Shown: positions 32,747 through 41,346, counted from the stretch's first letter. The stretch is DNA of 64,000 bases from JAAFIW01 sp031414805 (GCA_031414805.1 JANOQJ010000015.1:62001-126000), one strand, 5' to 3'. Made by a program: numbers and translations. Notes: a model not told the origin generated them from the letters alone.

Positions 32747-35700
32747 GACTTCGTGACTACCGCGCGCTGCAGATTCAGCGCCAGCAAGCGCTTCAAAATT
32801 TCTTCATCCGGCATGTCGGCGCGGTAGTCGGCCCAGCCGTAGGCGGTGGCGACGGCCTCGTCCAGCGCCTGGTGCGCGGCAGACAGCCAGGCGGGGCGCT
32901 GGTTGTACAGCTTGGTCAGCGTGCGCTGCGCCAGGTCTTGCTCGTGGCCAGGTTTGGCGACGATGCGGTCGGGATAGGGGCTGGTGGTCAGGCCCAGCGG
33001 AACCACCTCGGGTGTGCGTTGCGTCCACTCCGGCGGGTTCAGCCAGTTTTCGCGCAGGGTGTTCAGGCGGTGCGCGGCTTGGGCGATGGGGATGGCGGCG
33101 GTGCGCACGGGGGCTGGCAGGTCTGCGGGGATGAGGGCTGAATTGGCTCCCTCTCCCGCTGGTTTTGTTCCCTCTCCCTCTGGAAGAGGGCTAGGGTGAG
33201 GGCTCTGCGAGCCGGGTACCGCCTCTGTCCGCTGGCTGGCGGTGTCGGCAGGGCTCAGACCGGGTGGAAACGGGAATGTTTCGAAGCAGGATTTGGCGTT
33301 GTAGGTGGGGTCGTTGCCTACCCCGTGCATGGATGCGTTTTCCAATGACCAAGCTTCGTGTATGCGACTCGACAAGATGCCGAACGTGGCATCGTCGGCA
33401 CGAGCGATAGCGTAAAGGCGTGAATCGGGCCACACTTGACTGGACAGCCAAACAAAATAGCGATGTTTCGCAACTCTGGGCGTAGCCACGTAACGCGCAA
33501 GGTCTGTAACCGCAGCGCGGTAGTCTTCTCCCGACCGCCCGTGACGCCACCAATAACGCTTGCGGTTTTGATCGTTCTGAGCAGCCCGTTGCGGTTTTAC
33601 AACCAGACTTACGTGAGCAAACGGCGACTCAAATTCGGAAGCTTCACGTTCTTGCATCACCGCTCCAAAATCGACAATCCACTTGTCGCTGGAGCGACGA
33701 GCAAGGTCTTGTCCATTTGCCCACGGGCGCAGAACCAATGCGTTGGATTTTCGATTTACGTTAGGTAATCTCAGCCACTTTCGAGCTTGCTCCCCTGAAA
33801 TGTCGAATGCGCCAACCTTTACTGGCCCCTGGAAGGCCACGCCGGCGTTTTCAGACATTGGCACAGCAGTCGTCAGATCTGTTTGACCAACTCCACCCAG
33901 GTCGGCTGGAATTCGCAATACATGATGGCCGTCCAGAATTACGCCATTGCCACCCCAGCCAAAGCAAATCAATGAGACACGGACCGCTGCTCCGTCATTG
34001 ACCCAGGGCATGTCGCTCCAGGCTTCAAAGATTCGCGTCATTTCACACACGCGAGCCAGAACCTTTCGATTTGCCCCGGCGCGAACCGACTGCGTAGCAA
34101 CCAGCCCTGCAGCACCCAATCCCTGAGTTTCTATGGCTTTGCGTGCCTTTTCAAACCAGTAAGTTACCAAGTCAGCACCACCCGGCACGCGCCCTTTGTA
34201 GACGCTGCGTAAGGTCTCGGTGTAGTCGCCGCCCAGCTCGGCGCGCATCTTTTTGTCGCCCAAGAACGGCGGATTCCCAATCACGATGCTTGCCTTGGGC
34301 CAGGTGGCTTCGATGGCTTGGGGCCGGGGAGAGCCCCCACCCCCGCCCTCCCCCAGAGGGGGAGGGAGCCTGTCATTTTTCTCCCCTGGGAGGGGAGGGA
34401 GCGATACCGGGAGCCAAGTCAGCAACGCGTCGCAGCACTCGATGTTGTCCAGCGGCTCCAGCACGGGGTTGGTTTTAAAGTCGTAACCCTTGGCCAGCCG
34501 CCACTGAATTTCGCCAATCCACACGGTCACGCGGGCCAGTTCGGCGGCGTATTCGTTCAGCTCGATACCCAGCATGTTGTGCGGGCCAGTCACCAGGTCG
34601 GCCTCGCGGTCCAGGCCCAGGGCAGCGGCGGCCAGGTGGCTTTGGTGTTCGATGTCTTTGAGCGCCTTCAAGCCCAAAAACAGAAAGTTGCCGCTGCCGC
34701 AGGCCGGGTCGAGCACGCGGAAGTTTTGCAGTCGGAGCAACCAGTCGGTGAATTGGATGCGGGCTTTTTTGTAGGCGGCGTCGTCTTTCTTCCTGCTTTT
34801 GGCCATCAGCCCTTGTATTTCCTGCTCCACCAGCTCCCATATTTGTAGCAGCGGGCGCTGCAACACGGGCTCGATGATGCGCATGATGGTGGCCGGGTCG
34901 GTGTAGTGCGCGCCCAGCTGGCTGCGTTTGCTGGGGTCCAGCCCGCGCTCGAACAGCGTGCCAAAGATCGACACGTCGATGGCCGACCAGTTCAGGGCTG
35001 CGGCGTTGCGCAGCTCGGTGACGTCCAGCACGTTGAGCTGCGGCACGTTGACGGTTTTAAACAGGCCCCCGTTGAACCAGGGTATGTCGTCGTTGCCGTA
35101 CATGCCGCCGTCACGCATCACATTGAACAGGTTGCTCATGCCGCTGGTGAGTTTGTCGCTGGTCAGGCGGCGGTTATTCACCAGGCCGTCAAACATGCGC
35201 TGGGGCAGCAAGCCCACGTCTTCTGCAAAAAAGCAAAACAGGCATTGCGTCAGGAAATGCGCCACGTCGTCGGCATGGGTCTGAAAGCCTTCAGGGTCTT
35301 GGGCTGGGGCAGGGCCGCGACGTCGAAGGCTGTCGGCCAGGGTCGCAAAGCTCTTGGCCGCCACTTCTGTGATGTCGCGGCTGGTGACTTTGGGGCGAAA
35401 GCTCTCGGGGTCCAGCCAAATGCGGCGCAGCAGGGCGAGCTTTTCGGGCTGGGCCAGCTCGGGCAGCAGCACGGTGAATGTTTCGCTGGGGTGGCCAGTG
35501 AACTGGCTTTGCACGCGAATGCTCAGGCGGTCGCACACCACCAGCAGCGGCGGGTTGGCCAGCGCGCTGCTGTAGTTAAGCAATTGCTTGAGCGCCGCAT
35601 CGAGGTTTTTGCCGGGAGCCTTGTTTTCCCAGGCAAACGCGCCTCGCTTGAACACGTCGGCATAGCCTCGGGCCTCGCCCAGCACCAGGGCTTTCTTTTC

Positions 35701-35847
35701 AAATACGTAGCCGTCGTGGCTGCCGGGCTTGGGCACACCCAGCAGCTCGCACAGGTCTAAAAAATGGCTTTGCGCGCCCTGCTCCTCGTTCAAGTGAAAC
35801 GCCGGGCCGCTGGGGCCCCACTTGTTGATGAAGGTTTGAGGGGTCAT
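32743..35847 (-). CDS. Type IIG/IIL-like restriction-methylation protein
   Basis: A 1034-residue single-chain restriction and modification enzyme, MmeI-like in layout. Residues about 1-110 form a PD-(D/E)XK-type nuclease (ADVFKRGAFAWENKAPG: Asp64, Glu74, Lys76); about 200-330 a helical connector ending LGAHYTDPATIMRIIEPV; about 375-560 an N6-adenine methylase with VLDPACGSGNFL (motif I) and IVIGNPPFLGDKKM (motif IV); the rest is target recognition. Two GC-rich repeats are inserted in frame. The ATG at 35847 (MTPQTFINKWG) is chosen because a longer frame runs through the REP pair. It protects own DNA by methylation and cuts unmethylated DNA. Confidence 0.85.
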   Translation of the reverse strand: MTPQTFINKWGPSGPAFHLNEEQGAQSHFLDLCELLGVPKPGSHDGYVFEKKALVLGEARGYADVFKRGAFAWENKAPGKNLDAALKQLLNYSSALANPPLLVVCDRLSIRVQSQFTGHPSETFTVLLPELAQPEKLALLRRIWLDPESFRPKVTSRDITEVAAKSFATLADSLRRRGPAPAQDPEGFQTHADDVAHFLTQCLFCFFAEDVGLLPQRMFDGLVNNRRLTSDKLTSGMSNLFNVMRDGGMYGNDDIPWFNGGLFKTVNVPQLNVLDVTELRNAAALNWSAIDVSIFGTLFERGLDPSKRSQLGAHYTDPATIMRIIEPVLQRPLLQIWELVEQEIQGLMAKSRKKDDAAYKKARIQFTDWLLRLQNFRVLDPACGSGNFLFLGLKALKDIEHQSHLAAAALGLDREADLVTGPHNMLGIELNEYAAELARVTVWIGEIQWRLAKGYDFKTNPVLEPLDNIECCDALLTWLPVSLPPLPGEKNDRLPPPLGEGGGGGSPRPQAIEATWPKASIVIGNPPFLGDKKMRAELGGDYTETLRSVYKGRVPGGADLVTYWFEKARKAIETQGLGAAGLVATQSVRAGANRKVLARVCEMTRIFEAWSDMPWVNDGAAVRVSLICFGWGGNGVILDGHHVLRIPADLGGVGQTDLTTAVPMSENAGVAFQGPVKVGAFDISGEQARKWLRLPNVNRKSNALVLRPWANGQDLARRSSDKWIVDFGAVMQEREASEFESPFAHVSLVVKPQRAAQNDQNRKRYWWRHGRSGEDYRAAVTDLARYVATPRVAKHRYFVWLSSQVWPDSRLYAIARADDATFGILSSRIHEAWSLENASMHGVGNDPTYNAKSCFETFPFPPGLSPADTASQRTEAVPGSQSPHPSPLPEGEGTKPAGEGANSALIPADLPAPVRTAAIPIAQAAHRLNTLRENWLNPPEWTQRTPEVVPLGLTTSPYPDRIVAKPGHEQDLAQRTLTKLYNQRPAWLSAAHQALDEAVATAYGWADYRADMPDEEILKRLLALNLQRAVVTKS
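33147..33206. repeat. GC-rich repeat in the restriction gene, C-terminal side
   Basis: CCCTCTCCCGCTGG, then CCCTCTCCCTCTGGAAGAGG, then CTAGGGTGAGGG. In the gene frame it encodes PHPSPLPEGEGTKPAGEGA, a peptide recurring in many bacterial genes that carry this repeat in frame. It sits between the target-recognition segments. Confidence 0.7.
34330..34405. repeat. GC-rich repeat in the restriction gene, between methylase motifs
   Basis: GAGCCCCCACCCCCGCCCTC, CCCCAGAGGGGGAGGGAGCC and CTCCCCTGGGAGGGGAGGG. In the gene frame it gives LPPLPGEKNDRLPPPLGEGG, a low-complexity loop between methylase motifs I and IV (residues about 480-510). Confidence 0.7.
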
Positions 35848-35903
35848 GGGAGGTGGCGGTGCAGCTGAATTGGACTCACACAAAATGCATCGTGCCGCTG
35901 TCT

Positions 35904-36002
35904 CGTCATCCCCGCGCAGGCGGGGATCCAAGCGCGAGTACTGTGAGGCCAAAGGCTTTTGCAGTTCTCTGCGGTGGATTCCCGCCTACGCGGGAATGAC
36001 GG
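35904..36002. repeat. Paired inverted REP-like palindromic units
   Basis: CGTCATCCCCGCGCAGGCGG at 35904 faces TGGATTCCCGCCTACGCGGG at 35975, the third pair in the window, upstream of the restriction gene start. Confidence 0.75.
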
Positions 36003-36046
36003 GATAGGGCCATCTGTGTAAGTCCTGTTTCCTATTCAAGCAAAAA

Positions 36047-36103
36047 GAGGCTCTAGCCCTCGTAAATACTGTTCAGGCAGCTATCATTTTTATAGCTTCT
36101 TGA
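36047..36103 (+). repeat. Dispersed hairpin repeat at the end of lspA
   Basis: GAGGCTCTAGCCCTCGTAAAT, then ACTGTTCAGGCAGCTAT, then TTTTATAGC. It ends 4 bases from the lspA stop codon. Confidence 0.75.
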
Positions 36104-36106
36104 GGG

Positions 36107-36607
36107 CTACCGAGAGCGCCGCACCCGCAAAATCTCGTCCAATATCAGGCACGCAGCACCGATGGAGATGGCGGCGTCTGCCACGTTGAAGGCGGGGAAA
36201 TGCCAACCACCGAGGTGAAAGTCTAAAAAGTCCACCACGTAGCCGTGCAGCAAGCGGTCAACCACATTGCCGATGGCACCGCCCAGAATGCAGCTCAGCG
36301 CAAAGGCAAACAGGCGCTGACCCGCATGGGCACGCAGCATCCAGATGATGAAAATCGCCGCCGCCACGCCAATGCCCGTGAAAAACCAGCGCTGCCACCC
36401 GCCCGCACCCGCCAAAAATGAAAACGCAGCGCCGTGGTTGTGCACCCGCACCACGTTGAAAAAGTTGGTCACGTAGGTCGCATCACCCAGCTTGTAATAA
36501 CCCAGGATCAGCGTCTTGGTGAACTGGTCAGCCAGGATGATGATGAGCGCCAGGCCCAGCCAGGGCAGGATGCTGGAGGTTTTATTGAAGAATTTTCGGG
36601 TGGCCAT
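36107..36607 (-). CDS. lspA: Lipoprotein signal peptidase II
   Basis: An inner-membrane aspartyl peptidase that removes signal peptides of prolipoproteins. The 166-residue protein has four helices, the NHGAAFSFLA motif, and the catalytic aspartates in GNVVDRLLHGYVVDFLDF and FNVADAAIS. The ATG at 36607 gives MATRKFFNKTS. It is the last gene of the ribF-ileS-lspA operon but is separated from ileS by a toxin-antitoxin pair. Confidence 0.92.
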   Translation of the reverse strand: MATRKFFNKTSSILPWLGLALIIILADQFTKTLILGYYKLGDATYVTNFFNVVRVHNHGAAFSFLAGAGGWQRWFFTGIGVAAAIFIIWMLRAHAGQRLFAFALSCILGGAIGNVVDRLLHGYVVDFLDFHLGGWHFPAFNVADAAISIGAACLILDEILRVRRSR

Positions 36608-36625
36608 GGGGAGGGTGGTGAGTGA

Positions 36626-36925
36626 TTAATTGGACAGGCGACGTTGCCAGAGGGCAGGGTCTTGGGCGGTGTTGAAGAAGCAGTACACAGTAATCGCGCT
36701 GTCGTTCGAGTCGAAATAAATTTGGTAGGGAAAGCGCACAAGATTGGCGCTACGGTGGGAATCCAGAACTATCTTGAATTGCAACGGGTTTCGAGACGCA
36801 CGGCTGAGCAGTTCCCAGACTTGGTTGTTCAGGGAGGCCGCGAGTTTGTGATCGATATCGGCGTACCAGTCAATCGCAGCATCGAACTCCGCTGCCGCCT
36901 GCGCAACAAAACGAATGTCACGCAT
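36626..36925 (-). CDS. ParE/RelE-family toxin
   Basis: A 99-residue RelE/ParE-fold toxin: FVAQAAAEFDAAIDWYADID, LVRFPYQIYFDSNDSAITVYCF and a closing DPALWQRRL, the usual R/K and W positions. It starts directly after the antitoxin stop and ends 18 bases before lspA. ParE members poison gyrase, RelE members cut mRNA at the ribosome; the tail favours ParE-like. The pair is complete and likely working. Confidence 0.85.
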   Translation of the reverse strand: MRDIRFVAQAAAEFDAAIDWYADIDHKLAASLNNQVWELLSRASRNPLQFKIVLDSHRSANLVRFPYQIYFDSNDSAITVYCFFNTAQDPALWQRRLSN

Positions 36926-37174
36926 TCAAAGGCCGTGCCGCAGGCGTATTCCGCCTTGAAGTGATTCCCAAGACACCGCGGATTCCGGGTGCTTTTCAAA
37001 ATGTGCCCGGCGTCGTTCCAACTCGTCCAATAACCCAGGTGGCGTCGGTACATCACCCGCTTCCAAACTGTCCCATAGCTTGCCAATCAATGCGTGTCGC
37101 TGCGCAGCCGGTAGGGCCAGCAAAGGCGCGACGATTTCCTCGGTCTGCGCATCAAGCTCGAAGGTGGTGGTCAT
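36926..37174 (-). CDS. Addiction-module antitoxin
   Basis: An 82-residue protein of the addiction-module component type: LPAAQRHALIGKLWDSLEAG and LLDELERRRAHFEKHPESAV, SWESLQGGIR. It precedes the toxin with adjacent stop and start codons. The ATG at 37174 follows AGGAG by six bases; the frame continues upstream into ileS but that part is not coding. Antitoxins of this group bind both toxin and own promoter. Confidence 0.85.
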   Translation of the reverse strand: MTTTFELDAQTEEIVAPLLALPAAQRHALIGKLWDSLEAGDVPTPPGLLDELERRRAHFEKHPESAVSWESLQGGIRLRHGL

Positions 37175-37193
37175 AGCAACTCCTGGGTTGGTT

Positions 37194-40139
37194 TCACGCA
37201 ATTGTCCGCACTTCCCCCGCCCCATACAAATTACTGACGCAACGCCCGCAAATCGTGGGATGCGCACTGTCGTGGCCCACGTCGGGGCGGTAGTGCCAGC
37301 AGCGCTCGCATTTAGGGTCAATTGAGGCTTTCACCCTTATAGATACTGCTGGAGCAGCTTCTAATTCGATAGCAGATGTGATGAAGACAAACTTCAAGTC
37401 GTCGCCCAAAGTGGCCAGCAAGGCATGGTCTTGCGGGGGCACGGCCAAGACCACGTTGGCTTGTAGCGAGGAGCCGACCTGGCCTTGCGCGCGCAGGGCT
37501 TCAATGTCTTTGTTCACCGCGTCGCGCAGCTCGCGGATGCGGCTGTATTTAGCGATCAATGCGTCGTCTACCGGGGCGAGTTGCGCATAGGTTTCCAGGA
37601 AGATGGACTCGGAATGACCAAAGTCTTTCCATGCTTCTTCCGCGGTGAAGCTGAGGAACGGCGCCATCCAGCGCAGCATGGCGTGGGTGATGGTGTGCAA
37701 CGCGGTTTGGGCACTGCGACGGGCGAGCGATTTGGCGGCGGTGGTGTACAGGCGGTCTTTGAGCACGTCCAGGTAAAAACCGCCCAGGTCTTCGCTGCAA
37801 TACAACTGCAGCTTGGTGACCACGGGGTGAAATTCATACACCTCGAAGTGGGCCAGGATGTCGGCTTGCAGTTGCGCGGCGCGCGACAAGGCGTAGCGGT
37901 CAATTTCCAGCAACTGCTCGTGCGGCACGGCATCGGTTGCTGCGTCAAAGTCGCTGATGTTGGCGAGCAGAAACTTGAGCGTGTTGCGGATGCGGCGGTA
38001 GGTGTCGACCACGCGGGCCAGGATTTTGTCGTCGATGGCCAGGTCGCCCGAGTAGTCGGTGGCGGCGCACCACAGGCGCAGGATTTCAGCGCCCATCTTG
38101 TCGCTGACCACTTGCGGGGCCACCACGTTGCCCAGGCTCTTGCTCATCTTGCGGCCCTGGCCGTCGACGGTGAAGCCATGCGTGAGCAGGCCTTTGTAGG
38201 GTGCGCGGCCATTCATCGCGGCGCTGGTCAACAGCGAGCTGTGAAACCAGCCACGGTGCTGGTCGTGGCCCTCTAGATACAGGTCGGCCTCGGGGCCGGT
38301 GTTGTGAGCGTGCAGGTAGAGACCCTCTGCATCATGGTCACCGAGGCTGCCTTTGAGCACGGATAAATGGGTGGTGCCGGAGTAAAACAACACTTCCAGA
38401 ATGTCGGTACTAATGAAGTAGAAGTTTCCTACTTCGCCCAGCACATCGGTGGCTGAGAGGCGGCTCCAGGCTTCCACGCCGCCTTTTTCCACAATGGCCG
38501 CTGCCTGGTCGATGATTTCCAGCGTGCGCGGGTGCAACTCGCCGGTGGCCTTGTGGGTGAAAAACGGGATGTTCACACCCCAGTTGCGCTGGCGGCTGAT
38601 GCACCAGTCGGGCCGGCCGGCAATCATGTCGCGCAGGCGGGCGCGGCCGTTTTCGGGGTAAAAACTGGTGTTTTCGATAGCAGCCAGCGCAGTCTGGCGC
38701 AGGGTTTGCGGCGCTTTGTCGGTGGTGAAGACGCCCGCGCCTTCGTCCATGCGGATGAACCACTGGGCCGAGGCGCGGTAGATCACCGGCGTTTTGTGGC
38801 GCCAGCAATGCGGGTAGCTGTGCTCGATGTTGTAGGTGGCAAACAGGCGGCCCGCCTCGCGCAGGGTGTCGATGACCACCGGCGCGGCTTTCCAGATGAA
38901 CTGGCCGCCGAATAGCGGCAGATCGGGGGCGTAAACGCCGTTGCCTTGCACCGGGTTCAGCACGTCGTCATACGCAAAGCCGTTTTTGATGCAGGAGTTG
39001 AAGTCTTCCACGCCGTAAGCGGGGGCGGAGTGGACGATGCCGGTGCCATCGTCCGCGGTGGCGTAGTCGGCCAGGAAGACGGGGCTGAAACGGTCGTAGC
39101 CCGGGTGCACGTGCGCCAGCGGGTGCTTGAAGTTGATCAGGCCCAGCTTGTTCCCCAGGCAGGTGGCCAGCACGGTGCCGGTGAGTTGGTAGCGCTCCAG
39201 GCATTTATCGACGAGTGATTCCGCCAGCACCAGCAGGCCGCGCGGCGTGTCGACCAGAGCGTAAGTTAGCTCAGGGTTGAGGTTGAGCGCCTGGTTGGCG
39301 GGGATGGTCCAGGCGGTGGTGGTCCAGATGACGGCGAAGGCTTCTTTGTCTAGCTTTGGCAGATCAAAAGCAGCGGCCAGCTTGTCTGGCTCGGCACACA
39401 AAAACCCCACATCCAGCGTTTGCGACTTTTTGTCGGCGTATTCAATTTCAAACTCGGCCAGGCTGGAGCCGCAGTCAAAACACCAGTACGTCGGCTTCAA
39501 GCCCCGATACACAAATCCGCGCTCCACCACTTTCTTCAGGGCGCGCAGCTCCTGCGCCTCGGTGGCAAAGTCCATGGTGCGGTAGGGCTTGTCCCACTGA
39601 CCGAGCACGCCCAGGCGCTTGAAGTCGGTCATCTGCTGGGCGATTTGCTCGGTGGCGAAGGCACGGCATTTGGCTTGCACATCGGCTCGTGACAGCAGGG
39701 GCGCGGGGCCGTCCCCTCGCCCCTGCGCGGCCCCCTCGGGGGGCAGGGAGCCAGAGGCGACCGTGGGGGCCAGTTTTTTTCCGTGCAACTTTTCGATCGC
39801 GTTTTCGATCGGTAAGCCATGGCAGTCCCAGCCAGGGATGTATTGCGCATCCAGACCCTTGAGCTGGCGGGCCTTGACGATCATGTCTTTCAGGATTTTG
39901 TTGGCGGCGTGGCCCACGTGGAGCTGGCCGTTGGCATACGGCGGGCCGTCGTGCAGGATGAACTTGGGTTTGCCTGAACGGGCGTCGCGCAGCTTTTTAT
40001 AGACGCCTTTTTCGTCCCATTCCTTGACCCAACCCGGCTCGCGCTTGGGCAGGTCGCCGCGCATGGGAAAGGGGGTGTCGGGCAGGTTCAGGGTGGCGCG
40101 GTAATCGGCTTTTTCAGCGGTTTTTTCAGATGTGGTCAT
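37194..40139 (-). CDS. ileS: Isoleucyl-tRNA synthetase with unusual substitutions
   Basis: Charges tRNA-Ile and edits valine. The 981-residue protein from the ATG at 40139 (MTTSEKTAEK) has HVGH (74-77), the editing domain (AVIWTTTAWTIPANQ), KMSKS (664-668) and the C-terminal zinc fingers CERCWHYRPDVG and CGRCVSN. Odd points: the near-invariant WFDSG reads EVLFYSG (about 582-588), SDQHRG is HDQHRG, and two dispersed repeats are in frame (residues about 125-150 and near the zinc finger). It lies between ribF and a toxin-antitoxin pair in the ribF-ileS-lspA operon, so it is probably the only copy and functional. Confidence 0.9.
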   Translation of the reverse strand: MTTSEKTAEKADYRATLNLPDTPFPMRGDLPKREPGWVKEWDEKGVYKKLRDARSGKPKFILHDGPPYANGQLHVGHAANKILKDMIVKARQLKGLDAQYIPGWDCHGLPIENAIEKLHGKKLAPTVASGSLPPEGAAQGRGDGPAPLLSRADVQAKCRAFATEQIAQQMTDFKRLGVLGQWDKPYRTMDFATEAQELRALKKVVERGFVYRGLKPTYWCFDCGSSLAEFEIEYADKKSQTLDVGFLCAEPDKLAAAFDLPKLDKEAFAVIWTTTAWTIPANQALNLNPELTYALVDTPRGLLVLAESLVDKCLERYQLTGTVLATCLGNKLGLINFKHPLAHVHPGYDRFSPVFLADYATADDGTGIVHSAPAYGVEDFNSCIKNGFAYDDVLNPVQGNGVYAPDLPLFGGQFIWKAAPVVIDTLREAGRLFATYNIEHSYPHCWRHKTPVIYRASAQWFIRMDEGAGVFTTDKAPQTLRQTALAAIENTSFYPENGRARLRDMIAGRPDWCISRQRNWGVNIPFFTHKATGELHPRTLEIIDQAAAIVEKGGVEAWSRLSATDVLGEVGNFYFISTDILEVLFYSGTTHLSVLKGSLGDHDAEGLYLHAHNTGPEADLYLEGHDQHRGWFHSSLLTSAAMNGRAPYKGLLTHGFTVDGQGRKMSKSLGNVVAPQVVSDKMGAEILRLWCAATDYSGDLAIDDKILARVVDTYRRIRNTLKFLLANISDFDAATDAVPHEQLLEIDRYALSRAAQLQADILAHFEVYEFHPVVTKLQLYCSEDLGGFYLDVLKDRLYTTAAKSLARRSAQTALHTITHAMLRWMAPFLSFTAEEAWKDFGHSESIFLETYAQLAPVDDALIAKYSRIRELRDAVNKDIEALRAQGQVGSSLQANVVLAVPPQDHALLATLGDDLKFVFITSAIELEAAPAVSIRVKASIDPKCERCWHYRPDVGHDSAHPTICGRCVSNLYGAGEVRTIA
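37325..37380 (+). repeat. Dispersed hairpin repeat inside ileS
   Basis: GAGGCTTTCACCCTTATAGAT, then ACTGCTGGAGCAGCTTCTA, then CGATAGCAG. On the minus strand it encodes SAIELEAAPAVSIRVKA, just before the conserved KCERCWHY zinc motif. Confidence 0.65.
39700..39760. repeat. GC-rich inverted repeat inside ileS
   Basis: GGCGCGGGGCCGTCCCCTCG, then CCCTGCGCGGCCCCCTCGGG, then GGGCAGGGAGCC. It encodes GSLPPEGAAQGRGDGPAP in a surface linker after the HIGH region. Confidence 0.65.
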
Positions 40140-40235
40140 GGCGGTTTTTGATTGAATTTGAAGGGGCAGCCCACGCGGGTGCAGGCCGATAAAAGAGGAG
40201 CGGGGCAAGTGCGGGCCTGGCGGCTCGCGGCCCCA

Positions 40236-41258
40236 TCAAATTCGCGAAGTGCTTGAATCGGTGGCGTTTTGTGCCAACCAGGCCCGCGCGTCATCGCAGT
40301 CGCGCGCGATGCCCTGGGTCAGGGCATCCAGACCGTTGTAAGCCAATTCGTCATGTAGTTTGTGTAGCAGTTCCACACGAATCAGTTTACCGTAGCCCCC
40401 CTCGTGGCCCAGGCTGGTCGGCCAGTCCAGGCAATGGGTTTCCAGCAGCACGCGGCCACCGTTCACATCGCCAGCGTCCAGCGAGGGGCGAATGCCCAGG
40501 TTGGCCACGCCGGGCACGGGCTGACTGAACAAACCATGCACGCGCACCACAAAAATGCCGCTGGCGGCGGGCTTCCAGTGGGCAAAGCGCAAATTCAAGG
40601 TGCGAAATCCGCCCGGGCGTGCCACGCTGGCACCCAGGCTGCGGCCTAACTTGCGGCCATGCACCACATGGCCGCTGATGCTGTAGGGGCGGCCCAGCAA
40701 AGCGGCAGCGTCCGGCATGCGGCCCTGTTGCAAGGCGTCGCGCACGGCAGAGCTGGACACCCTGAGTTGATGTACCTCGTAGCTGTTCATGCGGGCCACA
40801 TCAAAGCCATGTGCGTCGCCGGCGGCGTCCAGCATGGCGTAGTCGCCTGCGCGTTTGGCGCCGAAGCGGAAGTCGTCGCCCACCAGCACATAGCGCGCAC
40901 CCAGGTCGCGCATCAGCACGTTGTCAATGAATTGCTCGGGTGGCTGCGCAGCCAGGCGCGCGTTAAAGGGCAGCACCAGGCAGTGGTCAATGCCGCAGCG
41001 CGCCAGCTCGGTGAGCTTGTCGCGCAGGGTGGCAATGCGGGCGGGGGCCAGATCTGCCTTGCCCGTTAGCTGGGCGAAATAATCGCGCGGATGGGGTTCA
41101 AACGTCATCACGCAGCTGGCCACGCCGCGGTGCTGGGCCTCGTTTTTCAGCAGCGCCAGCATGGCTTGATGGCCTCGGTGGACGCCGTCAAAGTTGCCAA
41201 TGGTCAAAGCGCAGGACCGCGGCAGGCGTGGTGAATCAAGACCTCTAAAAATCTGCAT
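40236..41258 (-). CDS. ribF: Bifunctional riboflavin kinase/FAD synthetase
   Basis: Makes FMN and FAD from riboflavin. The 340-residue protein has the N-terminal adenylyltransferase (ALTIGNFDGVHRGHQAML, VGDDFRFGAKRAGD, SSSAVRDALQQG) and the C-terminal kinase (GHVVHGRKLGRSLGAS, GVANLGIRPSLD, LLHKLHDELAYNG). The ATG at 41258 gives MQIFRGL. First gene of the ribF-ileS-lspA operon. No FMN riboswitch was seen upstream. Confidence 0.93.
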   Translation of the reverse strand: MQIFRGLDSPRLPRSCALTIGNFDGVHRGHQAMLALLKNEAQHRGVASCVMTFEPHPRDYFAQLTGKADLAPARIATLRDKLTELARCGIDHCLVLPFNARLAAQPPEQFIDNVLMRDLGARYVLVGDDFRFGAKRAGDYAMLDAAGDAHGFDVARMNSYEVHQLRVSSSAVRDALQQGRMPDAAALLGRPYSISGHVVHGRKLGRSLGASVARPGGFRTLNLRFAHWKPAASGIFVVRVHGLFSQPVPGVANLGIRPSLDAGDVNGGRVLLETHCLDWPTSLGHEGGYGKLIRVELLHKLHDELAYNGLDALTQGIARDCDDARAWLAQNATDSSTSRI

Positions 41259-41299
41259 GGCGGCAATCGATCGGTAACGCAATGGGCGAGCGGTTTGGT

Positions 41300-41346
41300 A
41301 TGTTTTTCATAGCAGCTTGAGCAATACGGTCAAGCGCTAGAGGCCG
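41300..41346 (-). repeat. Dispersed hairpin repeat upstream of ribF
   Basis: Reversed copy: TATGTTTTTCATAGCAGCTT, then GAGCAATACGGTCAAGCGC, then TAGAGGCC. It lies in the promoter-side gap of ribF. Confidence 0.7.

Noticed and set aside
35848..35952. Extended start for the restriction-methylation gene
   Set aside because: The added residues are encoded by the REP pair (RLDPRLRGDD), a typical artefact.
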